Shown here piece by piece: positions 16,028-23,466 of a DNA stretch of 45,805 nt (position 1 is its first letter; every line of letters begins with the position of its first letter). Source of the stretch: an uncultured Peptococcaceae bacterium (GTDB lineage: Bacteria > Bacillota > Desulfotomaculia > Desulfotomaculales > Desulfocucumaceae). The notes below the pieces were generated by a model. The model searched no databases. It worked only from the letters and a program-made list of their open reading frames with translations, and had not been told where the DNA came from. The stretch covers positions 1 through 45,805 of the forward strand of contig CATZDY010000011.1 in the NCBI GenBank assembly GCA_958417755.1, read 5' to 3'. A program made the translations under genes and the position numbers.

Positions 16028-16338
16028 CTAAATACCCCCATTTATCAAATATATCTTTTTGCTATTATGTAAAAAGGATACATAAGTATATAAGTTTTTT
16101 TCTATCTGAAGAAAGTATATCGATTCACCAATGGAGAGTCAAGGAAAGGATGTTGTTTGTTCACCAAAAGTATTTGAGCCATGGGGACAATGGCCTTGGT
16201 TATTATTACCTGATTTTGTATGTCAAAAACAAGTATGTTTTGCACTTGTATTTCATATATTGTTTTGTCAAAGCATTGTGTGGTTGGAGATACATTAAAA
16301 TTATTAATTATTATCAGATGAAATTTACACCATTGGAC
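16028..16338. other. Intergenic stretch between divergent genes
   Basis: This holds the upstream regions of the amidohydrolase (minus) and the SPOCS-LysM gene (plus). Apart from the sigma-K-like promoter at its right end I see AT-rich sequence only; open frames here have no ribosome sites and no recognisable content. Confidence 0.45.
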
Positions 16339-16365
16339 ACATTTAGCGAATATCCTCATATATTA
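16339..16365 (+). promoter_or_regulatory. Candidate sigma-K/sigma-E promoter of the SPOCS-LysM gene
   Basis: AC at 16339-16340 (in GGACACA), 16 bases, then CATATATTA at 16357-16365, a complete match to CATANNNTA. It also fits a sigma-E -10. Mother-cell expression would suit the spore-envelope domains encoded downstream. Confidence 0.5.
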
Positions 16366-16397
16366 CTTGTAGAACGTTTTGAAGGGAGGAAGAGAGA

Positions 16398-17978
16398 ATG
16401 GACACAACCATAGTAGCCCCGGATATAGAAAGATTGCGTGTTGATATGGTTATTAGCGAAAATACATCCCAGACTGTGGTACGCGGTAAAATTGTGGTAC
16501 CTGATCCTAAACCAGATGTGGAAAAAATTCTTTCAGTTGATAAAACAATTAGCGTAAAAGATGTACGCCTTTTGCCAAATAAAGTTGTGGTAGAAGGAGT
16601 CATTCACATACAAGTTGTGTATGTGGCCTTTAAACCAGATCAATCGGTGCATCATTTTCATGATCAAGTAAAGTTTACGACTTTTGTGGATTTACCTGGT
16701 GCTTTACCAGGAATGGAAGTACGGATTAATGTAGCAGTAGAAGATTTAAACATTGTTCGTTCATCGGGCTGCGCTGGAAAATTTGATGTGGCAGCAGTGG
16801 TGGCATTGACAGCAAAGGTAACGGAAATACAAGAAATGGATGTCATCACCCAATGTCCCTCTGGTTGTACCTGTGAAACTGAAACCATAGAAGTGGATCA
16901 TGTTGTGGGAAGTAATTCCAGGCAAGTCATTATTTCTGATGTATTTGAGGTCCCTCAACAGAAACCCCCAGTGGAAAAAATTTTGGATACAGATGCCAAA
17001 GTGGACATCACGGTAACCAAAGTACTTAAAAACAAAGTAATTTTTGATGGAGAAGTAACTGTGCAAGTTCTTTATGTAGGGCTATTGCCAGAACAGCCGG
17101 TCCATCAAATGCATCATACATTTAAATTTAGTGATTTTGTAGAAGTGCCTGGAGCTGAACAAGGAATGAATGTTCGTTATAACATTATGTTAGAAAATGT
17201 TGATGTGGATATGGCAGGTGGTAACAATCCGGATTTATTGCAGGCAAACTTGGTGGTAAAATTGACTGCCAATGTTGTTGAATTACGGGAAGTTGATGTA
17301 CTTACAGATATCAGCGGTTGTAATATTGAACCAGAGTTTACACTGCTGAAAATGGATTCTTTGGTGGGAGAGAGCTCCAGCCAAGTGGTATTAAAGGATA
17401 CTTTTTATACCCCTGAGCCCAAACCAAATGTAGAAAAGATTCTGGATACCACTGTGGATGATATCAAAATTACTGAGAAAAAGGTTATACGGGATAAAGT
17501 AATTGTAAAAGGTTATGTGGATGTACAAATTGTTTATGTTGCAGCTCTGTCTGATCAGCCCGTACACGCCACCAACCGGCGCATTCTTTTTAATTCCTTT
17601 GTGGAAATTATAGGCGCCCGGGAAGATTTGGATGTTGAGGTAACAGTGGATACAGAATTTATTACAGCTACCCATGAAAATTGTTCCATCACTGTTGAAA
17701 TGGTATTAAAAATAAATGGCCGGGTGACGGAGTGTATGCAACGTGAAGTAGTAACATCCATTGGTGCAGCACCTCCTGAGGAAGTGCCCACTGGTCCTCC
17801 TTGTCCCCCAGGAGAAAATTTTTCTTATGTGGTACAGGAAGGAGATACCCTTTATTCCATAGGTTTAAAGTATGGTGTTCCTGTTGATCAAATGATAGCA
17901 GCCAATCCCCAATTGGCTGATCCAGCCAATATTTCTGCAGGAATTACAATTCAAGTTCCTTGTGTTCCCAAAGGATAA
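16398..17978 (+). CDS. Triple SPOCS (DUF3794) domain protein with C-terminal LysM
   Basis: A 526-aa soluble protein made of three SPOCS/DUF3794 repeats (about 13-150, 172-310, 330-455) and one LysM domain (about 475-521). Each repeat has the same sequence of motifs: a QVV/TVV strand, VPDPKPDVEKIL or its variants, VHIQVVYVA-like and FVDLPGA-like strands. The LysM domain shows the expected YVVQEGDTLYSIGLKYGV start. SPOCS domains occur in spore coat and SpoIVA-interacting proteins, and LysM binds peptidoglycan, so a role tying coat to cortex is reasonable. No signal peptide, as expected for mother-cell-made coat proteins. Start ATG 16398 after AAGGGAGGA; a sigma-K-like promoter lies upstream. 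The next SPOCS gene follows after 23 bases, so they form an operon. Confidence 0.85.
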   Translation: MDTTIVAPDIERLRVDMVISENTSQTVVRGKIVVPDPKPDVEKILSVDKTISVKDVRLLPNKVVVEGVIHIQVVYVAFKPDQSVHHFHDQVKFTTFVDLPGALPGMEVRINVAVEDLNIVRSSGCAGKFDVAAVVALTAKVTEIQEMDVITQCPSGCTCETETIEVDHVVGSNSRQVIISDVFEVPQQKPPVEKILDTDAKVDITVTKVLKNKVIFDGEVTVQVLYVGLLPEQPVHQMHHTFKFSDFVEVPGAEQGMNVRYNIMLENVDVDMAGGNNPDLLQANLVVKLTANVVELREVDVLTDISGCNIEPEFTLLKMDSLVGESSSQVVLKDTFYTPEPKPNVEKILDTTVDDIKITEKKVIRDKVIVKGYVDVQIVYVAALSDQPVHATNRRILFNSFVEIIGAREDLDVEVTVDTEFITATHENCSITVEMVLKINGRVTECMQREVVTSIGAAPPEEVPTGPPCPPGENFSYVVQEGDTLYSIGLKYGVPVDQMIAANPQLADPANISAGITIQVPCVPKG

Positions 17979-18001
17979 CGAAAAAGAAGGAGGTATTTTG
18001 T

Positions 18002-19120
18002 ATGCCGATTGAATACGATCTGCCAGTTCCAGATTATTTGCGATGTATGAAAGTAAAATTACCCATTGTATTGGCAGAAACAGAGGCTCAAGTGGTTGTG
18101 GATAGTGTGGCCATGGTTCCTGAATTGGCTAAAAAAGTGGATCACATTGATGTCATGGTGATGGGCTTGGAAGCAGATCCTGTATTTGTTCATGAAGATG
18201 AGTCCCATTGGTCCATGAGTTTTCGCAAAAAGTGGCCCCATCATTGTTGTGAAAAAGCTGGTCGCGCCTTTGTTAAAAAGGTCATTGTTCGAGGTATTTT
18301 GCACAAACAAGTATACTATGTAAATCAAAACGATGAAGTAAAGCATTTTGGAGAAGATATTCCCTTTACGAAAATGATAGAGTTGGATGAGCCGGAACCA
18401 GTGTTGGACGTGGATGATGTTGCGATTCAATTTCATAGGGCAAAGGTGGATGTTACCTGGGATTTAATCCGGGCTTGTAGGTTGCAACAGATAGGTGTTA
18501 TCATTGTAAAATTAAAAGTAGTGGAAGAACGCCAGCTGTTTATTCAGGTTTGTCCTCCCATGGAAGGTTGTACCAAGAGAAATCTATTGCGGGATCCTGG
18601 TTTTGAGCAATGGATTGGGGATATCCCTGTGGCTTGGGGCGCTGTCAATGTGGCAAGGGTGTCTGACGCGCCTCACGGTGGTAGTTATGCGGTTCAATTG
18701 GGTGCCAATGCCACAGAGCAAGCAGCAGTTTTTCAGATTGTTAGGAAAATAAGGCATCATCATGGTGATTATCATGATCATCACCATGATCATCATCATG
18801 ATCATCATGGCCAACGTCATGCCTATCGTTTGTGCTTCTGGGGCAGACGCGCTGCGCCTCCCAATGGGGCAGCGAATTGTAATTTTACCTTAACTGCCAG
18901 TGTGGTGTATTATGATGAGGAAGGCGATGTATTGGCCAATTTACAAAACCAATGGAGTTCTTCTTCCATCGGTGAGGCCTGGAACCAATATTGTTTTGAT
19001 GCAGGTCCCCCGCCAGAAGATGTATCGTATGCCCAAGTATTTATAGCCTTTAGACCAGAGTCTGGGGATAATAATTGTTTTATGGTCATAGATGATGCTT
19101 CTTTGGTTTGTATTAAATAA
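18002..19120 (+). CDS. SPOCS-domain protein with galactose-binding-like domain and His-rich insert
   Basis: A 372-aa protein. The N-terminal half (about 30-190) resembles one SPOCS/DUF3794 unit, with an inserted Trp/His/Cys segment (HWSMSFRKKWPHHCCEK). The C-terminal half (about 195-372) looks like a carbohydrate-binding jelly roll: NLLRDPGFEQW, VSDAPHGGSYAVQLG and a final FMVIDDASLVC strand. Residues 252-273 form an insert with 13 histidines in 22 positions, mostly HDHH repeats, a likely metal-binding loop. I chose ATG 18002 because AAGGAGGT stands just before it; an in-frame start at 17960 would overlap the previous gene. It shares an operon with the SPOCS-LysM protein. A spore-surface location is likely; sugar and metal binding are inferred. 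The gene ends at a terminator that contains a parS site. Confidence 0.78.
   Translation: MPIEYDLPVPDYLRCMKVKLPIVLAETEAQVVVDSVAMVPELAKKVDHIDVMVMGLEADPVFVHEDESHWSMSFRKKWPHHCCEKAGRAFVKKVIVRGILHKQVYYVNQNDEVKHFGEDIPFTKMIELDEPEPVLDVDDVAIQFHRAKVDVTWDLIRACRLQQIGVIIVKLKVVEERQLFIQVCPPMEGCTKRNLLRDPGFEQWIGDIPVAWGAVNVARVSDAPHGGSYAVQLGANATEQAAVFQIVRKIRHHHGDYHDHHHDHHHDHHGQRHAYRLCFWGRRAAPPNGAANCNFTLTASVVYYDEEGDVLANLQNQWSSSSIGEAWNQYCFDAGPPPEDVSYAQVFIAFRPESGDNNCFMVIDDASLVCIK
18755..18820 (+). repeat. CAT/GAT codon repeat encoding the His-rich loop
   Basis: A low-complexity stretch of CAT, CAC and GAT codons (CATGATCATCACCATGATCA and similar) that encodes the HDHH-type segment. Simple repeats of this kind expand and contract by slippage, so length may vary among strains. 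Confidence 0.7.
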
Positions 19121-19132
19121 AAGAACGAACGA

Positions 19133-19166
19133 GAAAAAAGCTGTTTCACGTGGAACAGCTTTTTTC
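19133..19166 (+). terminator. Terminator of the SPOCS operon, containing parS
   Basis: GAAAAAAGCTGTTTCAC (19133-19149) pairs with GTGGAACAGCTTTTTTC (19150-19166), with one G-U pair and an ACGT tetraloop, ending in a T-run. It lies 12 bases after the stop codon. The middle of the stem is the parS site at 19142-19157. Confidence 0.85.
19142..19157. other. parS: parS site (Spo0J/ParB binding)
   Basis: TGTTTCACGTGGAACA; its reverse complement TGTTCCACGTGAAACA is the 16-base parS sequence of the B. subtilis spo0J locus and fits the consensus TGTTNCACGTGAAACA without mismatch. Spo0J/ParB nucleates here and recruits SMC condensin, and in spore formers such sites cluster around oriC. The surrounding gene order is origin-proximal in Bacillus, in keeping with this. 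I saw no second copy in the window. Confidence 0.85.
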
Positions 19167-19321
19167 TTTCCAAATAGTTAGCTTAATAGCCTAACTAATC
19201 TTAGTTGGTTTAAAGGTAAAAGCAGAACAGCAACAAACATTGTTTCTCTAACAAATATTTTTTATCCATAAGGATAAATTTTTCTGTCTGCGCATAATGT
19301 TTTTAATAAAGGGGGGATATC

Positions 19322-19666
19322 ATGGAAGATGTAAAAATCAGTGATATAGGTTTAGAAAAAACATTATTTCAATTGTTACAAGGAGATGCAGTAAAAGCCA
19401 TGGATACGGGGAGTCTTTTGGTACTCATTAGTTTGATAAATCTGATGGGATTAATTGATATCATAAATTTGCGGGTGGGTCCGCAGGGAGATATGCAAAA
19501 CGAAGAAAATAATTTAACCTTGGAGAATGCAATGAATCATGAAAAAAATACCGGACGCTCTTCCTTAGATCCTGCTGCCTTAATGGGTGTAATCAACCAA
19601 TTCATTAAACCCCAACCCCGGGCAGATGAGCCCGGGGAAAGCAATGAAACACCAGCAGAAACATAA
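19322..19666 (+). CDS. Hypothetical protein, shorter of a paralogous pair
   Basis: I do not recognise this 114-aa protein. The N-terminal ~45 residues (GLEKTLFQLLQGDA, then LLVLISLINLMGLIDIIN) resemble the start of the protein encoded at 20131 (GLENTLEKIL, then IVILLGLLNLFGIVTVM). The tails also share a QPRA-E motif, so the two are paralogs. The hydrophobic stretch at about 30-50 may be a membrane or amphipathic helix; the rest is polar. The ribosome site is GGGGGG before ATG 19322. A weak sigma-E-like pair (ATA at 19274, CATAATGT at 19293-19300) lies upstream. A GC-rich 8-bp inverted repeat (19616-19637) is inside the last codons. Position next to SPOCS genes suggests a spore role, unproven. 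Confidence 0.7.
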   Translation: MEDVKISDIGLEKTLFQLLQGDAVKAMDTGSLLVLISLINLMGLIDIINLRVGPQGDMQNEENNLTLENAMNHEKNTGRSSLDPAALMGVINQFIKPQPRADEPGESNETPAET

Positions 19667-19670
19667 GTTT

Positions 19671-20027
19671 CTATTTAAAAAATGTTTCAGGTGGATCAAT
19701 TTCTAGCATAGTGTCCTCTTTTTTAGGTTCCTCATTTTCATAAACAGGAACATCATCATCAGGTTCAGCTGTAGCTTCTGGGGGAATACATTGAGTAGGT
19801 TCTGGTTTTGGGATTGGAGAAGGATTATTTTTGATTGGAGCGGGACGTTGATTTAATTTATGAAAGCCTACTTGAAATGTTTCCATCCCTTCCCGTAAGG
19901 TTTTAACAGCCATTTGGGTGGTTTGCATAAAATGAGCCAGTTCGGCCAATTGTTGCTCTGCACTGTTTTGATTGTTGGATAATGCCATAAATAAGGGGAT
20001 AAACAACGAATTTTTTTCCCTTCGCAA
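19671..20027 (-). CDS. Hypothetical protein on the opposite strand, TTG start
   Basis: A 118-aa protein of unknown function. Its reality is supported by AAGGAGGT eight bases before TTG 20027, and by coding sequence that fills the space between its two plus-strand neighbours almost exactly (its stop lies five bases from the end of the previous gene). The N-terminal part (about 15-60) looks helical and amphipathic (SAEQQLAELAHFMQTTQMAV); the C-terminal half is Pro/Glu/Asp-rich and probably disordered. It does not visibly resemble the paralogous pair around it. It is divergent from the gene at 20131, so they share a ~100-base promoter region. A partner function for the pair is inference only. 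Confidence 0.65.
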   Translation of the reverse strand: MRREKNSLFIPLFMALSNNQNSAEQQLAELAHFMQTTQMAVKTLREGMETFQVGFHKLNQRPAPIKNNPSPIPKPEPTQCIPPEATAEPDDDVPVYENEEPKKEDTMLEIDPPETFFK

Positions 20028-20130
20028 TGCGATGACCTCCTTTTTTTTGGATCGCCTGTGATGTTATTTTATGGTTTTAGGTTGAGTAATGTGACTATGC
20101 CTTTAATAGGTGGATGGGAGGAGGTAAAAC

Positions 20131-20808
20131 ATGCCCAAAGAAAGTGATTGGGGCTTGGAAAATACATTAGAAAAAATTTTAGATCATCAAGCAAAAAAAA
20201 TAACTGAAACAGAAGATATTGTTATTTTGTTAGGATTGTTAAATTTATTTGGTATTGTAACAGTAATGAGTAAATGGACCGAAAAACCACAGAATACACA
20301 AAAAAATAATCGCCAAGGAGGAATGGATGCCAATATATCTTCTTTATTGACTTCTTTGTTTGCGCAGAAAATGTTTGGTAATGGCCAAAATCAGAATACT
20401 GGAGCCAATCAAGGGTTTAATCCAGCCATGCTGATGAGTTTATTGGGGAATTCCTCTGGTGGTCAAAGTATGGATCAGACCATGCTTATCAATATGCTCG
20501 CCAATATGATGAAGCAGCCCCGGGCCAAAGAGTCCAGGGAAAATGAAAAGCAGAATCATTTTATGAAAAAAAAAGAAGAGCCTGAGGTAAAAAAATCAGA
20601 AGATTGGCAAGCAAATTATTTTAATCAATATGACCAAACAGCTGAAAAAAGAGAAGAGTTCCTTTATTCCGGCAATGAGGATAATGAGTTTACTGCCCCC
20701 AGAAAAAAGGAAGAGCCTTGGTATACAAAAGACCCGAAAGAAGATTTAAACACAGCCTATGCGAAACCCAGAAAGCCTGTGTTGGTTTGGGATAAACGCC
20801 TGGTTTGA
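20131..20808 (+). CDS. Hypothetical protein, longer of a paralogous pair
   Basis: A 225-aa protein not recognised. The first ~50 residues match the 114-aa protein at 19322 in pattern, including a hydrophobic segment (IVILLGLLNLFGIVTVM). The middle is rich in Asn, Gln, Gly and Met (NGQNQNTGANQGFNPAMLM, then DQTMLINMLANMMKQ), reminiscent of low-complexity structural or coat-type proteins. The C-terminal third is highly charged, with KKEEP repeats and tyrosines. GGAGGAGG precedes ATG 20131. Short, tyrosine- and methionine-containing low-complexity tracts plus the neighbourhood suggest a morphogenetic or structural spore protein, but there is no direct evidence. It ends before a hairpin terminator. 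Confidence 0.7.
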   Translation: MPKESDWGLENTLEKILDHQAKKITETEDIVILLGLLNLFGIVTVMSKWTEKPQNTQKNNRQGGMDANISSLLTSLFAQKMFGNGQNQNTGANQGFNPAMLMSLLGNSSGGQSMDQTMLINMLANMMKQPRAKESRENEKQNHFMKKKEEPEVKKSEDWQANYFNQYDQTAEKREEFLYSGNEDNEFTAPRKKEEPWYTKDPKEDLNTAYAKPRKPVLVWDKRLV

Positions 20809-20850
20809 CCATGTGGTAGGGGTATATTTCATGGCCAATTGGCAAAACCT

Positions 20851-20898
20851 ATAGCATGCCCTATAAATAGGAAAGGGAAAAAGGGCATGCTATTTTAT
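20851..20898 (+). terminator. Terminator-like hairpin before the YdcZ gene
   Basis: ATAGCATGCCCT (20851-20862) pairs perfectly with AGGGCATGCTAT (20882-20893) across a 19-base loop, followed by TTTATAT. It sits only ~18 bases before the next ATG, so it could also act on that gene's leader. Confidence 0.6.
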
Positions 20899-20911
20899 AT
20901 AAAGGGGTTTT

Positions 20912-21364
20912 ATGGTTATGGGCATAAAGGTTATGGCTTTTTCTATTGCTGCATTTGCTGGGATTACCATGGCTGTGCAAGGCACAATGAATTCATCCAT
21001 GGGTAAAACAATAGGCTTATTGCCAACAACATTGGTAGTTAATGCAATAGGATTTTTATTGGTTGGGATTCTTTTATTTGGGTTTCGTCTGGAAAAAGTT
21101 CAATGGTCAGCCTTTGGCCAAGTTCCTTGGTATCTTTATTTAGGTGGTGTTTTAGGGGTTATCATAACCTATGGAGTCATTCATAGTATGCCAAAGATAG
21201 GGGTGGCGCCAGCCACCACAGCCATTATTTTAGGACAAGTATTGACTGCTGTTATTATCGATCATTTTGGGATTTTTGGTATGCATAAATTGCCTTTTAA
21301 TTGGTTGCGGATAGTCGGTACTGTATTGATGGCAGGAGGCGCCTGGTTTTTATTGAAAGAATAA
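20912..21364 (+). CDS. YdcZ-family (DUF606) membrane protein of the DMT superfamily
   Basis: A 150-aa integral membrane protein with about five hydrophobic segments (for example AFSIAAFAGITMAVQG, TTLVVNAIGFLLVGILLFG, LYLGGVLGVIITYGVI, ATTAIILGQVLTAVIIDHFG and IVGTVLMAGGAWFLL). The family signatures GTMNSSMGKTIG near the start and the PxxGVAPATTAIILGQ helix are clear. Half-size members like this are thought to dimerise; substrates are unknown. ATG 20912 or ATG 20918 may be used; AAAGGGG at 20901-20907 fits the second better. It has its own hairpin upstream and stands alone. The final residues end in LKE, typical for the family. Confidence 0.83.
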   Translation: MVMGIKVMAFSIAAFAGITMAVQGTMNSSMGKTIGLLPTTLVVNAIGFLLVGILLFGFRLEKVQWSAFGQVPWYLYLGGVLGVIITYGVIHSMPKIGVAPATTAIILGQVLTAVIIDHFGIFGMHKLPFNWLRIVGTVLMAGGAWFLLKE

Positions 21365-21448
21365 TGAATAACTTGCAACATGATGAATCTTATGGAAGTT
21401 CTTAAATTTTTATTTCAGATTAATAAGGGAACAATGGCAAAAAAGGAT

Positions 21449-22021
21449 TTATTTGACTTGGGGAATAATGATATATTGTCCCTGCATCAACATATTGGGA
21501 TTAACAAGATCATTGGCTTGAATTAATGTATCCAAAGGAACATGAAATTGCTGAGAGATTTTCCAAAGCGTATCCCCTGCTTGGATAATGTAGATATTTC
21601 CTGCAGGTTGTTTTTTTATAGTATCTTTTTCCTCATCAGGTAAATCTTGCTCGCCATCATGAATACTGACAGGAGTTCCAATGGTTATAGATGGAAATAT
21701 GTTTTCAATATCTTGATTATTCATTCTAATACAACCAGCAGAAGCATAGGTGTCAATGGATGCAGGGTTGTTGGTACCATGGATGCCATAATTGCCATTG
21801 GGAATATTTAAACCTAGCCAACGACTGCCCAACATACCACCAGGGTACATGATTTTATTCACTACTTCATAATGTCCATGGGGCGTTGGACTGGAGGGCT
21901 TGCCTAGGGCAACCCTATAGATTTGGGGAACATTGTTCCCCTGAAAAAAGTAGAGGCGTCTTCTTTTTGTGTGTATGCGAATACAGGGATCATGGTGACG
22001 GTTGAATATCATTGTATGCAT
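21449..22021 (-). CDS. L,D-transpeptidase (YkuD) with C-terminal LysM
   Basis: A 190-aa protein. The catalytic YkuD domain occupies about 12-122, with the active-site signature HGT at 81-83 and ASAGCIRM with Cys97. A LysM domain follows at 142-188 (YIIQAGDTLWKISQQFHV). L,D-transpeptidases make 3-3 crosslinks in peptidoglycan or attach proteins to it. The order differs from B. subtilis YkuD, where LysM comes first, and no signal peptide or membrane segment is seen. Absence of an export signal together with LysM is a pattern of spore-cortex or coat enzymes made in the mother cell. A sigma-E-like -10 (CATACATT, plus 22105-22112) lies upstream. Start ATG 22021 after AAGGAGATG. Confidence 0.85.
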   Translation of the reverse strand: MHTMIFNRHHDPCIRIHTKRRRLYFFQGNNVPQIYRVALGKPSSPTPHGHYEVVNKIMYPGGMLGSRWLGLNIPNGNYGIHGTNNPASIDTYASAGCIRMNNQDIENIFPSITIGTPVSIHDGEQDLPDEEKDTIKKQPAGNIYIIQAGDTLWKISQQFHVPLDTLIQANDLVNPNMLMQGQYIIIPQVK

Positions 22022-22133
22022 GGAATCATCTCCTTATTGATTGATTAAATCATTAATTTAAGAAATTGATTTGGTTTTGAGGTTACATACAGGTTATAAT
22101 AACTAATGTATGACTCAATGAGAGGAAAGGGAA

Positions 22134-22167
22134 TAAAAAGAAAGCCATTGCAAAAAGGCAATGGCTT
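22134..22167 (-). terminator. Terminator of the DUF1540 gene
   Basis: On the minus strand AAGCCATTGC, loop CTTTTT, GCAATGGCTT (plus 22142-22151 with 22158-22167), then TCTTTTTATT. It lies directly after the stop of the small gene at 22175. Confidence 0.8.
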
Positions 22168-22174
22168 CTGGGTT

Positions 22175-22330
22175 TTATTCTTGAGGAGCAAAGGTATCAC
22201 ACATGGTATGGGTGGAGTTTTCAACTTTGTTGGTGCTACAGGACATGACTGCAATGGAATCAGCATGGCATTGGAAATTTTTGTTGAATTTACATTCTTC
22301 AACACCGCATTTGCTTACATTGGATGCCAT
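22175..22330 (-). CDS. DUF1540 cysteine-rich mini-protein
   Basis: A 51-aa protein starting MASNVSKCGVEECKFN, then FQCHAD, VMSCST and HTMCDTFAPQE. The spacing of five cysteines and one histidine, and the start with a short V-KC--EEC-FN block, is the DUF1540 pattern, a small metal-binding-like domain common in sporulating Clostridia and sometimes found in spore extracts. The ribosome site AAAAGGAGGT is excellent and a terminator follows directly, so the gene is real despite its size. The codons end in CCTCAAGAATAA. It is transcribed towards the L,D-transpeptidase gene but is separated from it by the terminator. Function unknown. Confidence 0.82.
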   Translation of the reverse strand: MASNVSKCGVEECKFNKNFQCHADSIAVMSCSTNKVENSTHTMCDTFAPQE

Positions 22331-22434
22331 AAGAATTTACCTCCTTTTTTGCGATATGTTATCATTTTTTAGTGTATCCATTTTTTATTGTTTCATGTGG
22401 ATAAAAATAAAATGAAAAAAGAAAAGGATTACTT

Positions 22435-23277
22435 ATGTTTATAAAAGCCCATGCAAAAATTAATTTAACATTGGGAATTCAAGGTCTTCGAACGGATGGA
22501 TATCATGAAGTAGAGATGATTATGCAAACGCTAGCGTTGCATGATGTTTTGCAGATAATTCCTCAGGAAAAAGGAATTGAAGTAAAAACGAATACCAAGG
22601 CGATTCCCCATAATGAAAAAAATTTGGCCTATCAGGCAGCATTGCTATTACAAAAATATACCAATTGTTCCAAAGGAGCAAAAATATATATTGAAAAGAA
22701 TATTCCGATATCTGCAGGATTGGCAGGGGGTTCCGCCGATGCTGCTGGGGTATTACGGGGGTTAAATATACTCTGGGAGCTGGGGCTTACCCATGAAAAG
22801 CTAATGGAGCTGGGAGAGCAATTGGGAGCGGATGTTCCTTTTTGTCTCTTGGGAGGTACTGCGCTGGCTCGGGGAAAAGGACAAACATTGTTGGCCTTGC
22901 ATAAAAAAAATGATTTAGGTGTTTTATTACTAAAGCCACCTTATGGTATATCCACAGCCAAAGCCTATGCGCAATATGATTGCTTATCTCCGGGGGAGCA
23001 ACCAAATACATCCGCCATGGTGCAAGCTTTAGAACAGGGTGATTTTGAAGTCGTCTGTCATTGTCTAAAGAATGTGTTAGAAGGAGCTGCTATGGTAATG
23101 CATCCTGATATTATGGTATTCAAAAATAGACTCATCACTGCGGGAGCAAAGGGAGTTTTAATGAGTGGCAGTGGTCCCACTGTATATGGCTTATTTCCTA
23201 ACATGGCATTGGCTCAGAAAGCAGCAGAATGTTTAGAGGTAAAGGATTGTCGGGTCATTGTGACAAGTACTTGTTAA
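22435..23277 (+). CDS. ispE: 4-diphosphocytidyl-2-C-methyl-D-erythritol kinase IspE
   Basis: A GHMP kinase that phosphorylates CDP-methylerythritol in the non-mevalonate isoprenoid pathway, using ATP. The N-terminal AHAKINLTLGI, the glycine-rich ATP loop PISAGLAGGSADAA (91-104) and the third motif LMSGSGPTVYGLF near 245 are all present. The 280-aa length is normal. The start is ATG 22435, with AAAAGGA nearby. Its place before a transcription regulator and spoVG matches the Bacillus order (ispE-purR-yabJ-spoVG), though here a GntR protein stands where PurR would be. The presence of IspE shows the methylerythritol route in this organism. Confidence 0.96.
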   Translation: MFIKAHAKINLTLGIQGLRTDGYHEVEMIMQTLALHDVLQIIPQEKGIEVKTNTKAIPHNEKNLAYQAALLLQKYTNCSKGAKIYIEKNIPISAGLAGGSADAAGVLRGLNILWELGLTHEKLMELGEQLGADVPFCLLGGTALARGKGQTLLALHKKNDLGVLLLKPPYGISTAKAYAQYDCLSPGEQPNTSAMVQALEQGDFEVVCHCLKNVLEGAAMVMHPDIMVFKNRLITAGAKGVLMSGSGPTVYGLFPNMALAQKAAECLEVKDCRVIVTSTC

Positions 23278-23396
23278 TGCATGAAAGAATGCAAGGGATA
23301 AAGGTAGGTACTCTGTTTGTATAGATTAAGATAATATTCTATATACTATTCACAATTCGCGCATCATGATGATAAAAATGAATGTTCAGGGAATAT

Positions 23397-23424
23397 TTGT
23401 CTTGTTAATTTGCAATGATATAAA
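23397..23424 (+). promoter_or_regulatory. Possible promoter of the GntR/NTP-transferase operon
   Basis: TTGTCT (23397-23402), 16-base spacer, TATAAA (23419-23424). A mediocre sigma-A match placed about 40 bases before the GntR start. Confidence 0.35.
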
Positions 23425-23466
23425 ATTTTTAAGATACTGAATAAAAGTTTAGAAGGAGTGAAAAGA

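Noticed and set aside
16102..16413. Open frames on both strands between the amidohydrolase and SPOCS-LysM genes
   Set aside because: Aromatic-rich compositions without ribosome sites; the plus-strand one runs across the real SPOCS start.
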